Positions 1 through 6,107 of a DNA stretch of 6,107 nucleotides are shown here, in pieces. Where the stretch lies: positions 1 through 6,107 of the forward strand of contig CAJONM010000005.1 in the NCBI GenBank assembly GCA_905235885.1, read 5' to 3'. A program made the position numbers and the translations under genes. Position 1 is the stretch's first letter. The number at the start of each line of letters is the position of its first letter. The notes below the pieces were generated by a model. That model searched no databases. It was given only the letters and a program-made list of their open reading frames with translations, and had not been told where the DNA came from. The stretch comes from an uncultured Clostridia bacterium (lineage in GTDB: Bacteria; Bacillota; Clostridia; UBA1381).

Positions 1-252
1 AGACCGATATTCGGCATAACAAACGCTACTGTCACATCCGTCTCCGCCGTCGGCGCGGACGGAAAGCATCTTCGTATGCAAATAGAAAAGGACGGCGTAA
101 GCGCCGCCTGCATAGGGTTTGGGATGGGCGAATATGCGCGGCTGCTCAAAAAGGGTGACTTGGTGCATATAGCGTTCAGGCTTGATGTAAATTCATATCA
201 GGGTGTTGAGTCGGCGCAGCTCTTGCTAAACGATATACAGATCAAAGAATGA
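1..252 (+). CDS. recJ: RecJ single-stranded-DNA exonuclease, C-terminal end (partial)
   Basis: Frame 1 is open from the first base to TGA at 250-252 and gives the last 83 residues of a protein whose start lies outside the window. The segment reads as the C-terminal OB-fold of RecJ: a beta-rich stretch with GKHLRMQI near residue 21, an AIGF-like strand (CIGFGMGE), a YARLLKKGD turn, then the typical ending with N-x-Y-x-G and QLLLNDIQI. RecJ is a cytoplasmic 5'-3' exonuclease that processes single-stranded DNA for recombination (with RecF/RecOR) and for base-excision and mismatch repair; its DHH/DHHA1 catalytic motifs would be upstream and cannot be checked. The identification rests on this C-terminal pattern and on the neighbour: in many Firmicutes recJ lies just ahead of apt and relA. 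Here apt is absent and rel begins 22 bases after the stop. Another OB-fold protein is possible but less likely. Confidence 0.85.
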   Translation, partial: RPIFGITNATVTSVSAVGADGKHLRMQIEKDGVSAACIGFGMGEYARLLKKGDLVHIAFRLDVNSYQGVESAQLLLNDIQIKE

Positions 253-260
253 TCCGGGAA

Positions 261-266
261 AGGAGG
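261..266 (+). promoter_or_regulatory. Ribosome binding site of rel
   Basis: AGGAGG lies 8 bases before the ATG at 275, a near-perfect Shine-Dalgarno sequence at ideal spacing in the short recJ-rel gap. It fixes the rel start and suggests strong translation. The 22-base gap holds no room for a separate promoter. Confidence 0.85.
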
Positions 267-274
267 GCTTATTT

Positions 275-2527
275 ATGACAGATATTGATAAAAGAACTAT
301 TTTAGGGCCGGATAAGATACCGGAACGAGACATTAAGGATACGGATAAGCTCATTGACGAGATCATTGATATGGTGGATATATACGCGCCCACCGCCAAT
401 ACCGATATGGTGTATGTGGCATATCGGTTCGCGTACAGTCTTCATAAAGGACAGATGCGTAAGAGCGGTGATCCGTATATAATACACCCCGTAGAGGTGG
501 CGTATATAGCCGCGCAGCTTTCGCTTGACACGACAACTATTGCCGCATGTCTGCTTCACGATGTTATAGAGGATACCAACTGCACATACGATGATATAGC
601 AACACTTTTCGGCACGCCTGTGGCGGACCTTGTAGAAGGCGTTACAAAGCTGAAAAAGATAAAGTACACGACGCAGGAAGAGCAGCAGGTAGAAAATCTG
701 AGAAAGATGTTCTTTGCCATGGCAAAGGATATACGCGTCGTAATAATAAAGCTGATCGACAGGCTGCATAATATGCGTACTCTTAAATATATGCCGGCTC
801 ATAAGCAGCTCAGGATAGCGAAGGAAACGCTTGATGTATACGCGCCGCTCGCAAACAGACTCGGTATCGCAAAGATAAAGATAGAGCTTGAGGATCTGGC
901 GCTGAAATATCTCGATCCGATCGCGTATGAGGAGATCAGCGAAAACATAAATCAGAAAAAAAGTATGCGCGATAAGTATATCGCCGACATTATAGATATT
1001 TTCAAAAAGAAGCTTGAAGAATACGGCATAGAGGGCGAGGTTACAGGACGCGCAAAGCATTTTTACAGTATATGGCGGAAAATGTTCACGCAGCACAAGA
1101 CAATGGAGGCACTCTACGATCTTTTCGCTGTGCGCGTTATTGTAAACACCATACCGGATTGCTATACGGTGCTGGGAATAGTGCATGATATGTACACGCC
1201 CATTCCGCTTAGGTTCAAGGACTATATAGCAATGCCGAAAAAGAATATGTATCAGTCTCTGCACACGACCGTTATAGGGCCCGACGGAACACCGTTTGAG
1301 ATACAGATACGGACGCAGGAGATGCACCGCATAGCCGAAACGGGCATAGCGGCGCACTGGAAGTACAAAGAGGGTAAGCAGGGCGAAAATGAAATGGACG
1401 CCAAGCTCGAATGGGTGCGAACTCTTTTGGACACGCAGCAAAACATAATCGATTCGGACGATTTCTTTAATACCCTCAAGGTCGACCTGTTTGATGATGA
1501 GGTATTCATATTTACGCCGCAGGGCAAGGTAATATCACTGCCCGTATCGAGCACTGTAATAGACTTTGCGTTTGCGATACATTCCGAGGTCGGATATAAA
1601 ATGAGCGGCGCGAAGGTAAACGGCAGCATCGTTCCGAACACATACGAGCTTCAGACGGGCGACATAGTTGAGATCCTTACGGCAAACCATCACGGACCGA
1701 GCCGCGACTGGCTGAAAATATGCCGCACCTCACGCGCGCGCAACAAGATAAACCAGTGGTTCAAACGCGAGCGCAGAGATGAAAATATAGAAGAGGGCAA
1801 GGAGCAGATAGAGCGCGAGATGCGCCGTTTGGGGAACACCCACGCTCAGCTTTTCCACCCTGAATGGATAGATCCGATAATCAAACGCTACGGATTCAAT
1901 TCGTTGGACGATCTGTATGCCGGTGTCGGCTACGGCGGACTTACCGCGTCAAAGGTCGTCATGAGACTCAGAGAAGAGTGGCTCAAGGGAGCGAAAGAGG
2001 AAGAGAAGGCGACCGCACTCAAGGATATTGCTGAAAATGCTCATGACGATACAAGCAAACGCAAGCATCCCTCAAGAGGAATAGTCGTCAAGGACATAGA
2101 TAACTGTCTTGTTCGTCTGGCACGCTGCTGCAATCCTGTAGCCGGCGATGACATAGTAGGTTTTATCACCAAGGGCAGAGGCGTGAGCGTGCACCGCGCC
2201 GATTGTGTAAATATCAAGCCGACAAATCTATCCGAGCTTGACAAGGCAAGGCTTATCGAAGTCTCATGGGGGGATGATCGCGCGTCATCGTATATCACGA
2301 ATATACGCATAGAGGGCAGGGATCGCAACGGTATGCTGCTTGATGTTACGAATATTCTTGTAAATCTGCAAATACCGTTCAAGTCTGCAAACGCGTATGT
2401 CAATAAATCGGGGAACGCGGTGATCGAGATAGGCGTTGAGATACAAAACACCGCCGACCTTGCTCTGCTTACAAAGAAGCTCAAACAGCTTCAGGGCGTT
2501 GAGAGCGTGACGCGCTCCATTAAATAG
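275..2527 (+). CDS. rel: Bifunctional (p)ppGpp synthetase/hydrolase, RelA/SpoT (Rel) family
   Basis: A full-length (750 aa) cytoplasmic Rel enzyme that makes (p)ppGpp from ATP and GTP/GDP on starved ribosomes and hydrolyses it otherwise. Domains seen: HD hydrolase (about 45-200) with H71, H95-D96 in HDVIEDT (E99, D100) and D162 in IDRLHN, matching in spacing the Mn-binding set of streptococcal Rel; synthetase (about 255-370) with D282, the R313-F-K-D316 motif typical of bifunctional enzymes (EXDD in RelA-only proteins), Y326/H330 and E342 in EIQIRT; TGS (about 408-470) with H436; a helical region; a zinc-finger/CC domain (C618-C619-N-P and H640-R-A-D-C644); and a C-terminal ACT/RRM domain (about 670-750). 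All key residues of both active sites are present, so both activities are expected. It follows recJ directly, without the usual apt, and its stop codon shares bases with the yaaA ribosome binding site. Confidence 0.97.
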   Translation: MTDIDKRTILGPDKIPERDIKDTDKLIDEIIDMVDIYAPTANTDMVYVAYRFAYSLHKGQMRKSGDPYIIHPVEVAYIAAQLSLDTTTIAACLLHDVIEDTNCTYDDIATLFGTPVADLVEGVTKLKKIKYTTQEEQQVENLRKMFFAMAKDIRVVIIKLIDRLHNMRTLKYMPAHKQLRIAKETLDVYAPLANRLGIAKIKIELEDLALKYLDPIAYEEISENINQKKSMRDKYIADIIDIFKKKLEEYGIEGEVTGRAKHFYSIWRKMFTQHKTMEALYDLFAVRVIVNTIPDCYTVLGIVHDMYTPIPLRFKDYIAMPKKNMYQSLHTTVIGPDGTPFEIQIRTQEMHRIAETGIAAHWKYKEGKQGENEMDAKLEWVRTLLDTQQNIIDSDDFFNTLKVDLFDDEVFIFTPQGKVISLPVSSTVIDFAFAIHSEVGYKMSGAKVNGSIVPNTYELQTGDIVEILTANHHGPSRDWLKICRTSRARNKINQWFKRERRDENIEEGKEQIEREMRRLGNTHAQLFHPEWIDPIIKRYGFNSLDDLYAGVGYGGLTASKVVMRLREEWLKGAKEEEKATALKDIAENAHDDTSKRKHPSRGIVVKDIDNCLVRLARCCNPVAGDDIVGFITKGRGVSVHRADCVNIKPTNLSELDKARLIEVSWGDDRASSYITNIRIEGRDRNGMLLDVTNILVNLQIPFKSANAYVNKSGNAVIEIGVEIQNTADLALLTKKLKQLQGVESVTRSIK

Positions 2528-2534
2528 AGGTGAT
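2527..2534 (+). promoter_or_regulatory. Ribosome binding site of yaaA, overlapping the rel stop codon
   Basis: GAGGTGAT is an uninterrupted 8-base match to the Shine-Dalgarno complement of the 16S rRNA tail. Its first G is the last base of the rel TAG stop. It points to the ATG at 2536. The in-frame GTG at 2530 lies inside this site, so it is unlikely to be the start. A ribosome terminating on rel would sit on this site, which favours coupled translation. Confidence 0.75.
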
Positions 2535-2535
2535 T

Positions 2536-2760
2536 ATGGAAAAGACGGAAGTAAAAATATTGACCGAATATATAAAGCTCGATCAGCTGATAAAATTTGC
2601 CGGCATCGCGTATTCGGGCGCGGAGGCAAAGGATATGGTGATAAACGGCTGCGCGTCGGTAAACGGCGAGATCTGCACCGCGCGGGGCAAAAAGATACGC
2701 CCCGGCGATGTCGTAACGCTTGAATTTGACAGCCAAGAGTTTGAGATTTCGGTGATCTGA
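2536..2760 (+). CDS. yaaA: S4-domain RNA-binding protein, YaaA (RlbA) family
   Basis: A 74-residue protein consisting almost entirely of one S4 RNA-binding fold. The pattern IKLDQLIKFAGIAYSG, then EAKDMVINGCASVNGE, then RGKKIRPGDVV matches the family core (L-x-Q-x-L-K-x-A-G, EAK, V-N-G-E, R-G-x-K-x-x-P-G-D). The family is normally found between dnaN and recF in Firmicutes and is thought to act on ribosomal RNA or ribosome assembly; its exact role is not well settled. Start: ATG at 2536 is chosen because GAGGTGAT lies just upstream; the GTG at 2530 would add two residues and falls within that site. It lies 8 bases after rel, and its TGA shares an A with the recF ATG (TGATG). Dependence on rel rather than dnaN upstream is the unusual part. 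Confidence 0.92.
   Translation: MEKTEVKILTEYIKLDQLIKFAGIAYSGAEAKDMVINGCASVNGEICTARGKKIRPGDVVTLEFDSQEFEISVI
2751..2757 (+). promoter_or_regulatory. Ribosome binding site of recF, inside the end of yaaA
   Basis: GGTGATC matches the downstream half of the full Shine-Dalgarno sequence AAGGAGGTGATC. Although it ends only 2 bases before the recF ATG at 2760, in register the conserved GG is 7 bases from the start, which is normal. It lies within the last codons of yaaA. Confidence 0.6.
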
Positions 2761-3836
2761 TGTATATAAAAAGTATAAGGATGCAGGGCTTCCGCAATTA
2801 TGACGATGCGCTGCTGGAATTTTCACCGCGCACCAATATCATATACGGGCATAACGCGCAGGGGAAAACGAATATTCTTGAAGCGGTCTACCTGTTCGCG
2901 CAGGGGCGTAGCCACCGCGCGAAAACGGACAGGGAGCTTATCGGCTTCAGTGGCGACCATGCACGGCTTACGCTGGACTTTGAATCGTCCGGGCGCGAAT
3001 ACAGAGCGCAAATGCGGATATTACGCAACGGGCGGAAGTCGATCATGATAAACAGAGTGCCGATACTAAAGCTGAGTCGGCTTATGAGCTACCTTAATGT
3101 GGTGATGTTCTCGCCCGAGGATCTTGATCTGGTAAAAGGCTCGCCGCAGGCGCGACGCAGATTTACGGACAGCTCCGTAAGTCAGATATATCCGTCATAT
3201 ATGGCGGCGCTGATGGAATATAACAAGGTGCTCAACCAGAAAAACAGCCTGCTCAGATCAATCCGCACCGCCGGAGAGGACGCGACGCTCGATGTATGGA
3301 ATGAGTCGCTTGCGCAGAACGCGGCGCAGATAATGACGGCGCGAGCCGAGTTTGTCGAAAAGATAAACAATGCCGCGCAAAGGATACAGTCCGAAATATC
3401 GGGCGAGAAGCTATGCGTCAGATATATGCCGAGCATAAAAACGGACCAGGTATCAAAAGAGACGATATATGACTATCTTTACGCGCGAAAAGCGCGTGAG
3501 ATTGAAATGGGATCGTCGCAATACGGCATTCAGCGCGATGATCTGGCGATATATGTAAACGACAACGAGGCGCGGCTGTTCGGCTCACAGGGACAGCAGC
3601 GGACGGCGGCGCTGTGCATGAAGATCGCGCAGGCGGAATATATAAAGGATGCAAAGGGCGAATATCCGGTGCTGCTCCTTGATGATATTATGAGCGAGCT
3701 GGATATAAACCGCCGTATGTACCTGTCGGAGAGAATACGCGATAAGCAGGTGCTTATCACATCGACCGACACGGATCTGATAGACAGAGATACCGAAACA
3801 AAGCTGTTTCACATAGAGAACGGAGCGGTTGTATAA
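2760..3836 (+). CDS. recF: DNA replication and repair protein RecF
   Basis: A 358-residue SMC/ABC-like ATPase of normal RecF length (about 360-370). RecF binds single-strand/double-strand DNA junctions at gaps and, with RecO and RecR, helps load RecA at stalled or damaged forks. Seen: N-terminal KSIRMQGFRNY strand; Walker A G30-H-N-A-Q-G-K-T37; the RecF block FSPEDLDLVKGSPQARRRF (117-135); signature S276-Q-G-Q-Q-R-T282; Walker B VLLLDD (304-309) followed by the D-loop SELD (312-315); and the TSTD element (335-338) near the end. ATP binding and dimerisation motifs are all intact. One oddity: the usual GPHRDD motif reads GIQRDD (256-261). Its ATG overlaps the yaaA stop by one base, and its TAA overlaps the remB ATG by one base (TAATG), so translation is probably coupled on both sides. 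Confidence 0.97.
   Translation: MYIKSIRMQGFRNYDDALLEFSPRTNIIYGHNAQGKTNILEAVYLFAQGRSHRAKTDRELIGFSGDHARLTLDFESSGREYRAQMRILRNGRKSIMINRVPILKLSRLMSYLNVVMFSPEDLDLVKGSPQARRRFTDSSVSQIYPSYMAALMEYNKVLNQKNSLLRSIRTAGEDATLDVWNESLAQNAAQIMTARAEFVEKINNAAQRIQSEISGEKLCVRYMPSIKTDQVSKETIYDYLYARKAREIEMGSSQYGIQRDDLAIYVNDNEARLFGSQGQQRTAALCMKIAQAEYIKDAKGEYPVLLLDDIMSELDINRRMYLSERIRDKQVLITSTDTDLIDRDTETKLFHIENGAVV
3822..3825 (+). promoter_or_regulatory. Probable ribosome binding site of remB
   Basis: GGAG 10 bases before the ATG at 3836, within the last codons of recF. It is short and weaker than the rel and yaaA sites, so remB may depend on ribosomes finishing recF at the TAATG junction. Confidence 0.45.
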
Positions 3837-4120
3837 TGTATCTGAGAATAAGCAATGACTGTATAGTCACCAAAGAGGAGATAATAGGCATTTTTGATAT
3901 GGACAACACTACCGTATCGCGACAGGGACGCAATTTCCTGCCAAACGCCGAGCGCAGCGGTGCTATCATAAATACGGCGGACGATCTGCCGAGGTCATAT
4001 GTCGTTACGGTGCGCGGCGACAGCGAGAGGGTATATTTGTCGTCGCTGTCGTCAAAAATTCTTACGAGCCGCGCCAAGCCGGCAGGGATAAGCAAGAAAG
4101 GAATGAATATAAATGAATGA
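3836..4120 (+). CDS. remB: RemB/YaaB-family (DUF370) regulatory protein
   Basis: A 94-residue protein of the extracellular matrix regulatory RemA/RemB family. The N-terminal pattern MYLRISNDCIVTKEEIIGIFDMDN, then TTVSRQGRNFL, then the I-I-N-x-A-D-D-L-P-R-S-Y-V-V-T block and VYLSSLSSKIL match YaaB proteins encoded between recF and gyrB. In Bacillus subtilis the paralogue RemA is a DNA-binding activator of biofilm matrix genes and RemB has a lesser role; in other Clostridia the function is largely unknown, so the name reflects family and position only. Compared with the about 81-residue B. subtilis protein there is a short basic tail (about 80-94, rich in K and N) whose codons carry the gyrB ribosome binding site and start. 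The usual SP in the last core strand (Y-x-S-P-I-S-S) reads SS here. It overlaps recF by one base and gyrB by eight. Confidence 0.92.
   Translation: MYLRISNDCIVTKEEIIGIFDMDNTTVSRQGRNFLPNAERSGAIINTADDLPRSYVVTVRGDSERVYLSSLSSKILTSRAKPAGISKKGMNINE
4097..4102 (+). promoter_or_regulatory. Ribosome binding site of gyrB, inside the end of remB
   Basis: AAAGGA lies 10 bases before the gyrB ATG at 4113 and within the tail codons of remB. The nearer ATG at 4103 is in the remB frame and is an internal methionine, not a gyrB start. The site is moderate in strength and its spacing slightly long. Confidence 0.6.
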
Positions 4121-6050
4121 CAATATTGAAACAAGAGTAGAGGAAAAATACGACGAAAACCAAATACAAGTGCTTGAGGGGCTTGAAGCGGTACGCAAAC
4201 GCCCCGGTATGTACATCGGTTCGGTTTCGATAACTGGACTGCACCATCTCGTATACGAGATCGTCGACAATTCCATAGACGAGGCGCTTGCCGGCTATTG
4301 CGACAGGATAGAGGTAGATATTAATCCGGACAACACTGTTACCGTAAAGGATAACGGCAGAGGCATACCCGTCGGCATTCACCCCACAGAGGGCATTCCT
4401 ACCGTACAGGTCGTTCTGACGATACTGCACGCCGGCGGCAAATTCGGCGGCGGCGGATACAAGGTATCGGGCGGCTTGCACGGCGTCGGATCATCGGTCG
4501 TAAACGCGCTGTCGGAGCGGCTTGAGGTAGAGGTATCCGACGGCGAGCATATCCACTATCAGAGCTATGAGCGCGGTAAGCCGACATCAGATCTGAAGGT
4601 GATAGGCGATACCGACAGGACAGGCACAAAAATAACCTTCCTTCCAGATTCGGAAATATTTGAAACGCTTGAATTTGATTATGATGTACTGCTCAAGCGT
4701 CTGAGCGAACAGGCATTTCTCAATAAGGGCGTCCGCATCATATTCTCCGATAAGCGCAGCGAGGAGGTAAGGACAGAGGAGCTGTACGCCGAGGGCGGAA
4801 TAAAGGAGTTCATAAGCTATATAAACGACGGTAAGGATCCGATCCATGACGATATAGTATATTTTGAGGCGAAGCGCGGCGATGATATGGAGGTAGAGGT
4901 CGCGATGCAGTATACGACCTCATATTCCGAAACGCTCCTGAGCTTTGCCAACAATATCCGCACCATAGACGGCGGTATGCATGAAACGGGCTTTAAGTCC
5001 GGACTCACGCGTGTGCTTAACGATTACGCGAGAAAATATAATCTTTTAAAGGAAAAGGACGACAATCTGTCAGGCGATGATACGCGCGAGGGTCTGACGG
5101 CTGTAATAAGCGTCAAGGTCGCGGAGGCGCAGTTTGAGGGACAGACAAAGACAAAGCTGGGCAACAGCGCGGCGAGAACGCTCGTTGAGAGCGCGTTGTC
5201 GGATAAGCTGTCGGCATTTCTGGAGGAAAATCCGAGGATCGCGCGGGCAATTATCGATAAAACGATAAGCGCTGCACGCGCAAGGGAAGCGGCACGCAGA
5301 GCGCGTGAAGCGTCAAGAAAGGGTGCGCAGACGAGCAATGCGTCGCTTCTGGGAAAGCTTGCGAGATGCACCGATGAGGGAGCAGACTATGCAGAGCTGT
5401 TTATTGTCGAGGGCGACAGCGCCGGCGGCAGCGCCAAGCAAGGCAGACACAGACGCTATCAGGCGGTACTGCCTCTTTGGGGCAAGATGCTCAATGTTGA
5501 AAAATCGCGCATAGATAAGGTATACGCGAATGAAAAGCTGCTTCCGATCATTCAGGCGCTCGGCGCTGGAATAGGCGAGGATTTCAATTCCGACAATCTC
5601 CGCTACGGCAAGATAATCATTATGGCGGATGCCGATGTCGACGGCGCGCATATAAGGACACTGCTGCTTACATTCTTCTTCAGATATATGCGTCCGCTCA
5701 TAGAGGAAGGTCATGTGTATATCGCTCAGCCGCCGCTGTATAAGGTGTTCAAGGGCAAGAACAAGGATGTCGTTGAACGGTTCGTATTCGACGAGGCGGC
5801 GCGAGATGCGGCGATCGCCGAGCTTGGCAAGGGCGCGAAGGTGCAGAGATATAAAGGACTGGGCGAGATGGATCCGGCGGAGCTGAAGGAAACGACTATG
5901 GATCCCGAAAAGCGCACGATCCTACGGGTTGACATAGACGATGCGATCGAGGCAGATAGGATCTTCACCCTGCTCATGGGCGAGAAGGTGGAGCCGCGGC
6001 GCAGTTTTATCGAGAAAAACGCCAAATATGTTTCAAATCTTGATGTATAA
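4113..6050 (+). CDS. gyrB: DNA gyrase subunit B
   Basis: A complete 645-residue GyrB of the short Gram-positive type; with GyrA it introduces negative supercoils using ATP. Seen: GHKL ATPase (about 1-225) with catalytic E49 and Mg-binding N53, D80-N-G-R-G84, the GGLHGVGSS lid (120-128) and T172; transducer (about 230-400) with the Q344-T-K346 loop; Toprim (about 425-540) with E433-G-D-S-A-G-G and the metal-binding D506-A-D508-V-D510; and the C-terminal block with YKGLGEM (580-586) and the usual ending in KYVSNLDV. Position next to recF and remB favours GyrB over ParE. Two odd residues: D143 stands where E. coli has R136 (S. aureus R144), the coumarin-contact arginine, and W456 stands where E. 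coli has K447 (PLWGK instead of PLK/RGK). The start overlaps remB by eight bases. A terminator follows 13 bases after the stop, so gyrA is not co-transcribed from this unit. Confidence 0.97.
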   Translation: MNDNIETRVEEKYDENQIQVLEGLEAVRKRPGMYIGSVSITGLHHLVYEIVDNSIDEALAGYCDRIEVDINPDNTVTVKDNGRGIPVGIHPTEGIPTVQVVLTILHAGGKFGGGGYKVSGGLHGVGSSVVNALSERLEVEVSDGEHIHYQSYERGKPTSDLKVIGDTDRTGTKITFLPDSEIFETLEFDYDVLLKRLSEQAFLNKGVRIIFSDKRSEEVRTEELYAEGGIKEFISYINDGKDPIHDDIVYFEAKRGDDMEVEVAMQYTTSYSETLLSFANNIRTIDGGMHETGFKSGLTRVLNDYARKYNLLKEKDDNLSGDDTREGLTAVISVKVAEAQFEGQTKTKLGNSAARTLVESALSDKLSAFLEENPRIARAIIDKTISAARAREAARRAREASRKGAQTSNASLLGKLARCTDEGADYAELFIVEGDSAGGSAKQGRHRRYQAVLPLWGKMLNVEKSRIDKVYANEKLLPIIQALGAGIGEDFNSDNLRYGKIIIMADADVDGAHIRTLLLTFFFRYMRPLIEEGHVYIAQPPLYKVFKGKNKDVVERFVFDEAARDAAIAELGKGAKVQRYKGLGEMDPAELKETTMDPEKRTILRVDIDDAIEADRIFTLLMGEKVEPRRSFIEKNAKYVSNLDV

Positions 6051-6063
6051 TATATGGGGGATC

Positions 6064-6100
6064 GGGGCTGTCATTTTATGACAGCCCCAAAATTTTTTTT
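6064..6100 (+). terminator. Rho-independent terminator after gyrB
   Basis: A perfect 10-base-pair stem (GGGGCTGTCA at 6064-6073 with TGACAGCCCC at 6079-6088) encloses the 5-base loop TTTTA and is followed by AAAA and a run of eight T at 6093-6100. It begins 13 bases after the gyrB stop, the right place to end the recJ-to-gyrB transcript. A second G run at 6056-6060 could pair with the CCCC as a weaker alternative. The four A before the T run are slightly unusual. Confidence 0.93.
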
Positions 6101-6107
6101 GAAAATA

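Noticed and set aside
302..1441. Long antisense open frame (379 codons) opposite rel
   Set aside because: It is a shadow of rel codon usage: no ribosome binding site, low-complexity Y/R/L/H-rich translation without recognisable motifs, and it lies fully opposite conserved domains. The same applies to the other minus-strand open frames.
2530..2535. GTG at 2530 as an upstream start for yaaA
   Set aside because: It lies inside the GAGGTGAT ribosome binding site, which is correctly placed for the ATG at 2536.
3481..3497. Hairpin ACGCGC-GAAAA-GCGCGT inside recF
   Set aside because: Only six base pairs with no T run, within a coding stretch (Y-A-R-K-A-R-E) rich in GCG/CGC codons; likely a by-product of codon choice.
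3832..3837. TATAAT at the recF/remB junction as a promoter -10 for gyrB
   Set aside because: The hexamer 17 bases upstream (TCACAT) is a poor -35, and the TATAAT arises from the Val codon, TAA stop and overlapping ATG. The same reasoning removes TATAAT at 6046-6051, which lies just before the terminator.
4113..6050. ParE instead of GyrB
   Set aside because: The two proteins are similar, but the recF-remB neighbourhood and the overall sequence fit GyrB.
1..6107. Replication origin (DnaA boxes) expected in a recF-gyrB neighbourhood
   Set aside because: No TTATCCACA-like cluster was seen on either strand, and no gap exceeds 22 bases before the terminator; dnaA and dnaN are absent from the window.

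Overview
The window is a compact, single-direction run of bacterial housekeeping genes. Gene content, strong AGGAGG/GGTGATC-type ribosome binding sites, the yaaA-recF-remB-gyrB order and a 645-residue GyrB all point to a Firmicute. Heavy use of ATA for isoleucine together with CGC arginine codons and roughly balanced GC suggests an uncultured, gut-type Clostridia lineage. That lineage guess is an inference and was not tested by any search.

Layout, all on the + strand: the 3' end of recJ (1-252); a bifunctional (p)ppGpp synthetase/hydrolase of the Rel family (275-2527); yaaA, a small S4-domain RNA-binding protein (2536-2760); recF (2760-3836); remB/yaaB, a DUF370 protein (3836-4120); gyrB (4113-6050); and a strong intrinsic terminator (6064-6100). 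The largest gap between genes is 22 bases. Every junction from yaaA onwards overlaps, so the genes look like one transcription unit ending at the terminator. No RNA genes, mobile elements, CRISPR arrays or origin-like sequences were seen.

Two conserved neighbourhoods are joined here. recJ-rel is the right end of the common Firmicute recJ-apt-relA block, here without apt. yaaA-recF-remB-gyrB is the right end of the classical oriC cluster (dnaA-dnaN-yaaA-recF-remB-gyrB-gyrA). Rel and RecJ therefore occupy the place usually held by dnaA-dnaN, and a terminator stands where gyrA usually follows. The unit would co-express alarmone metabolism, recombinational repair (RecJ, RecF) and DNA supercoiling (GyrB).

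I see no new multi-gene system. The points worth a second look are this rearranged order, the chain of translationally coupled junctions, two substitutions in GyrB at positions that matter for coumarin and quinolone response in other bacteria, and a variant RecF motif.
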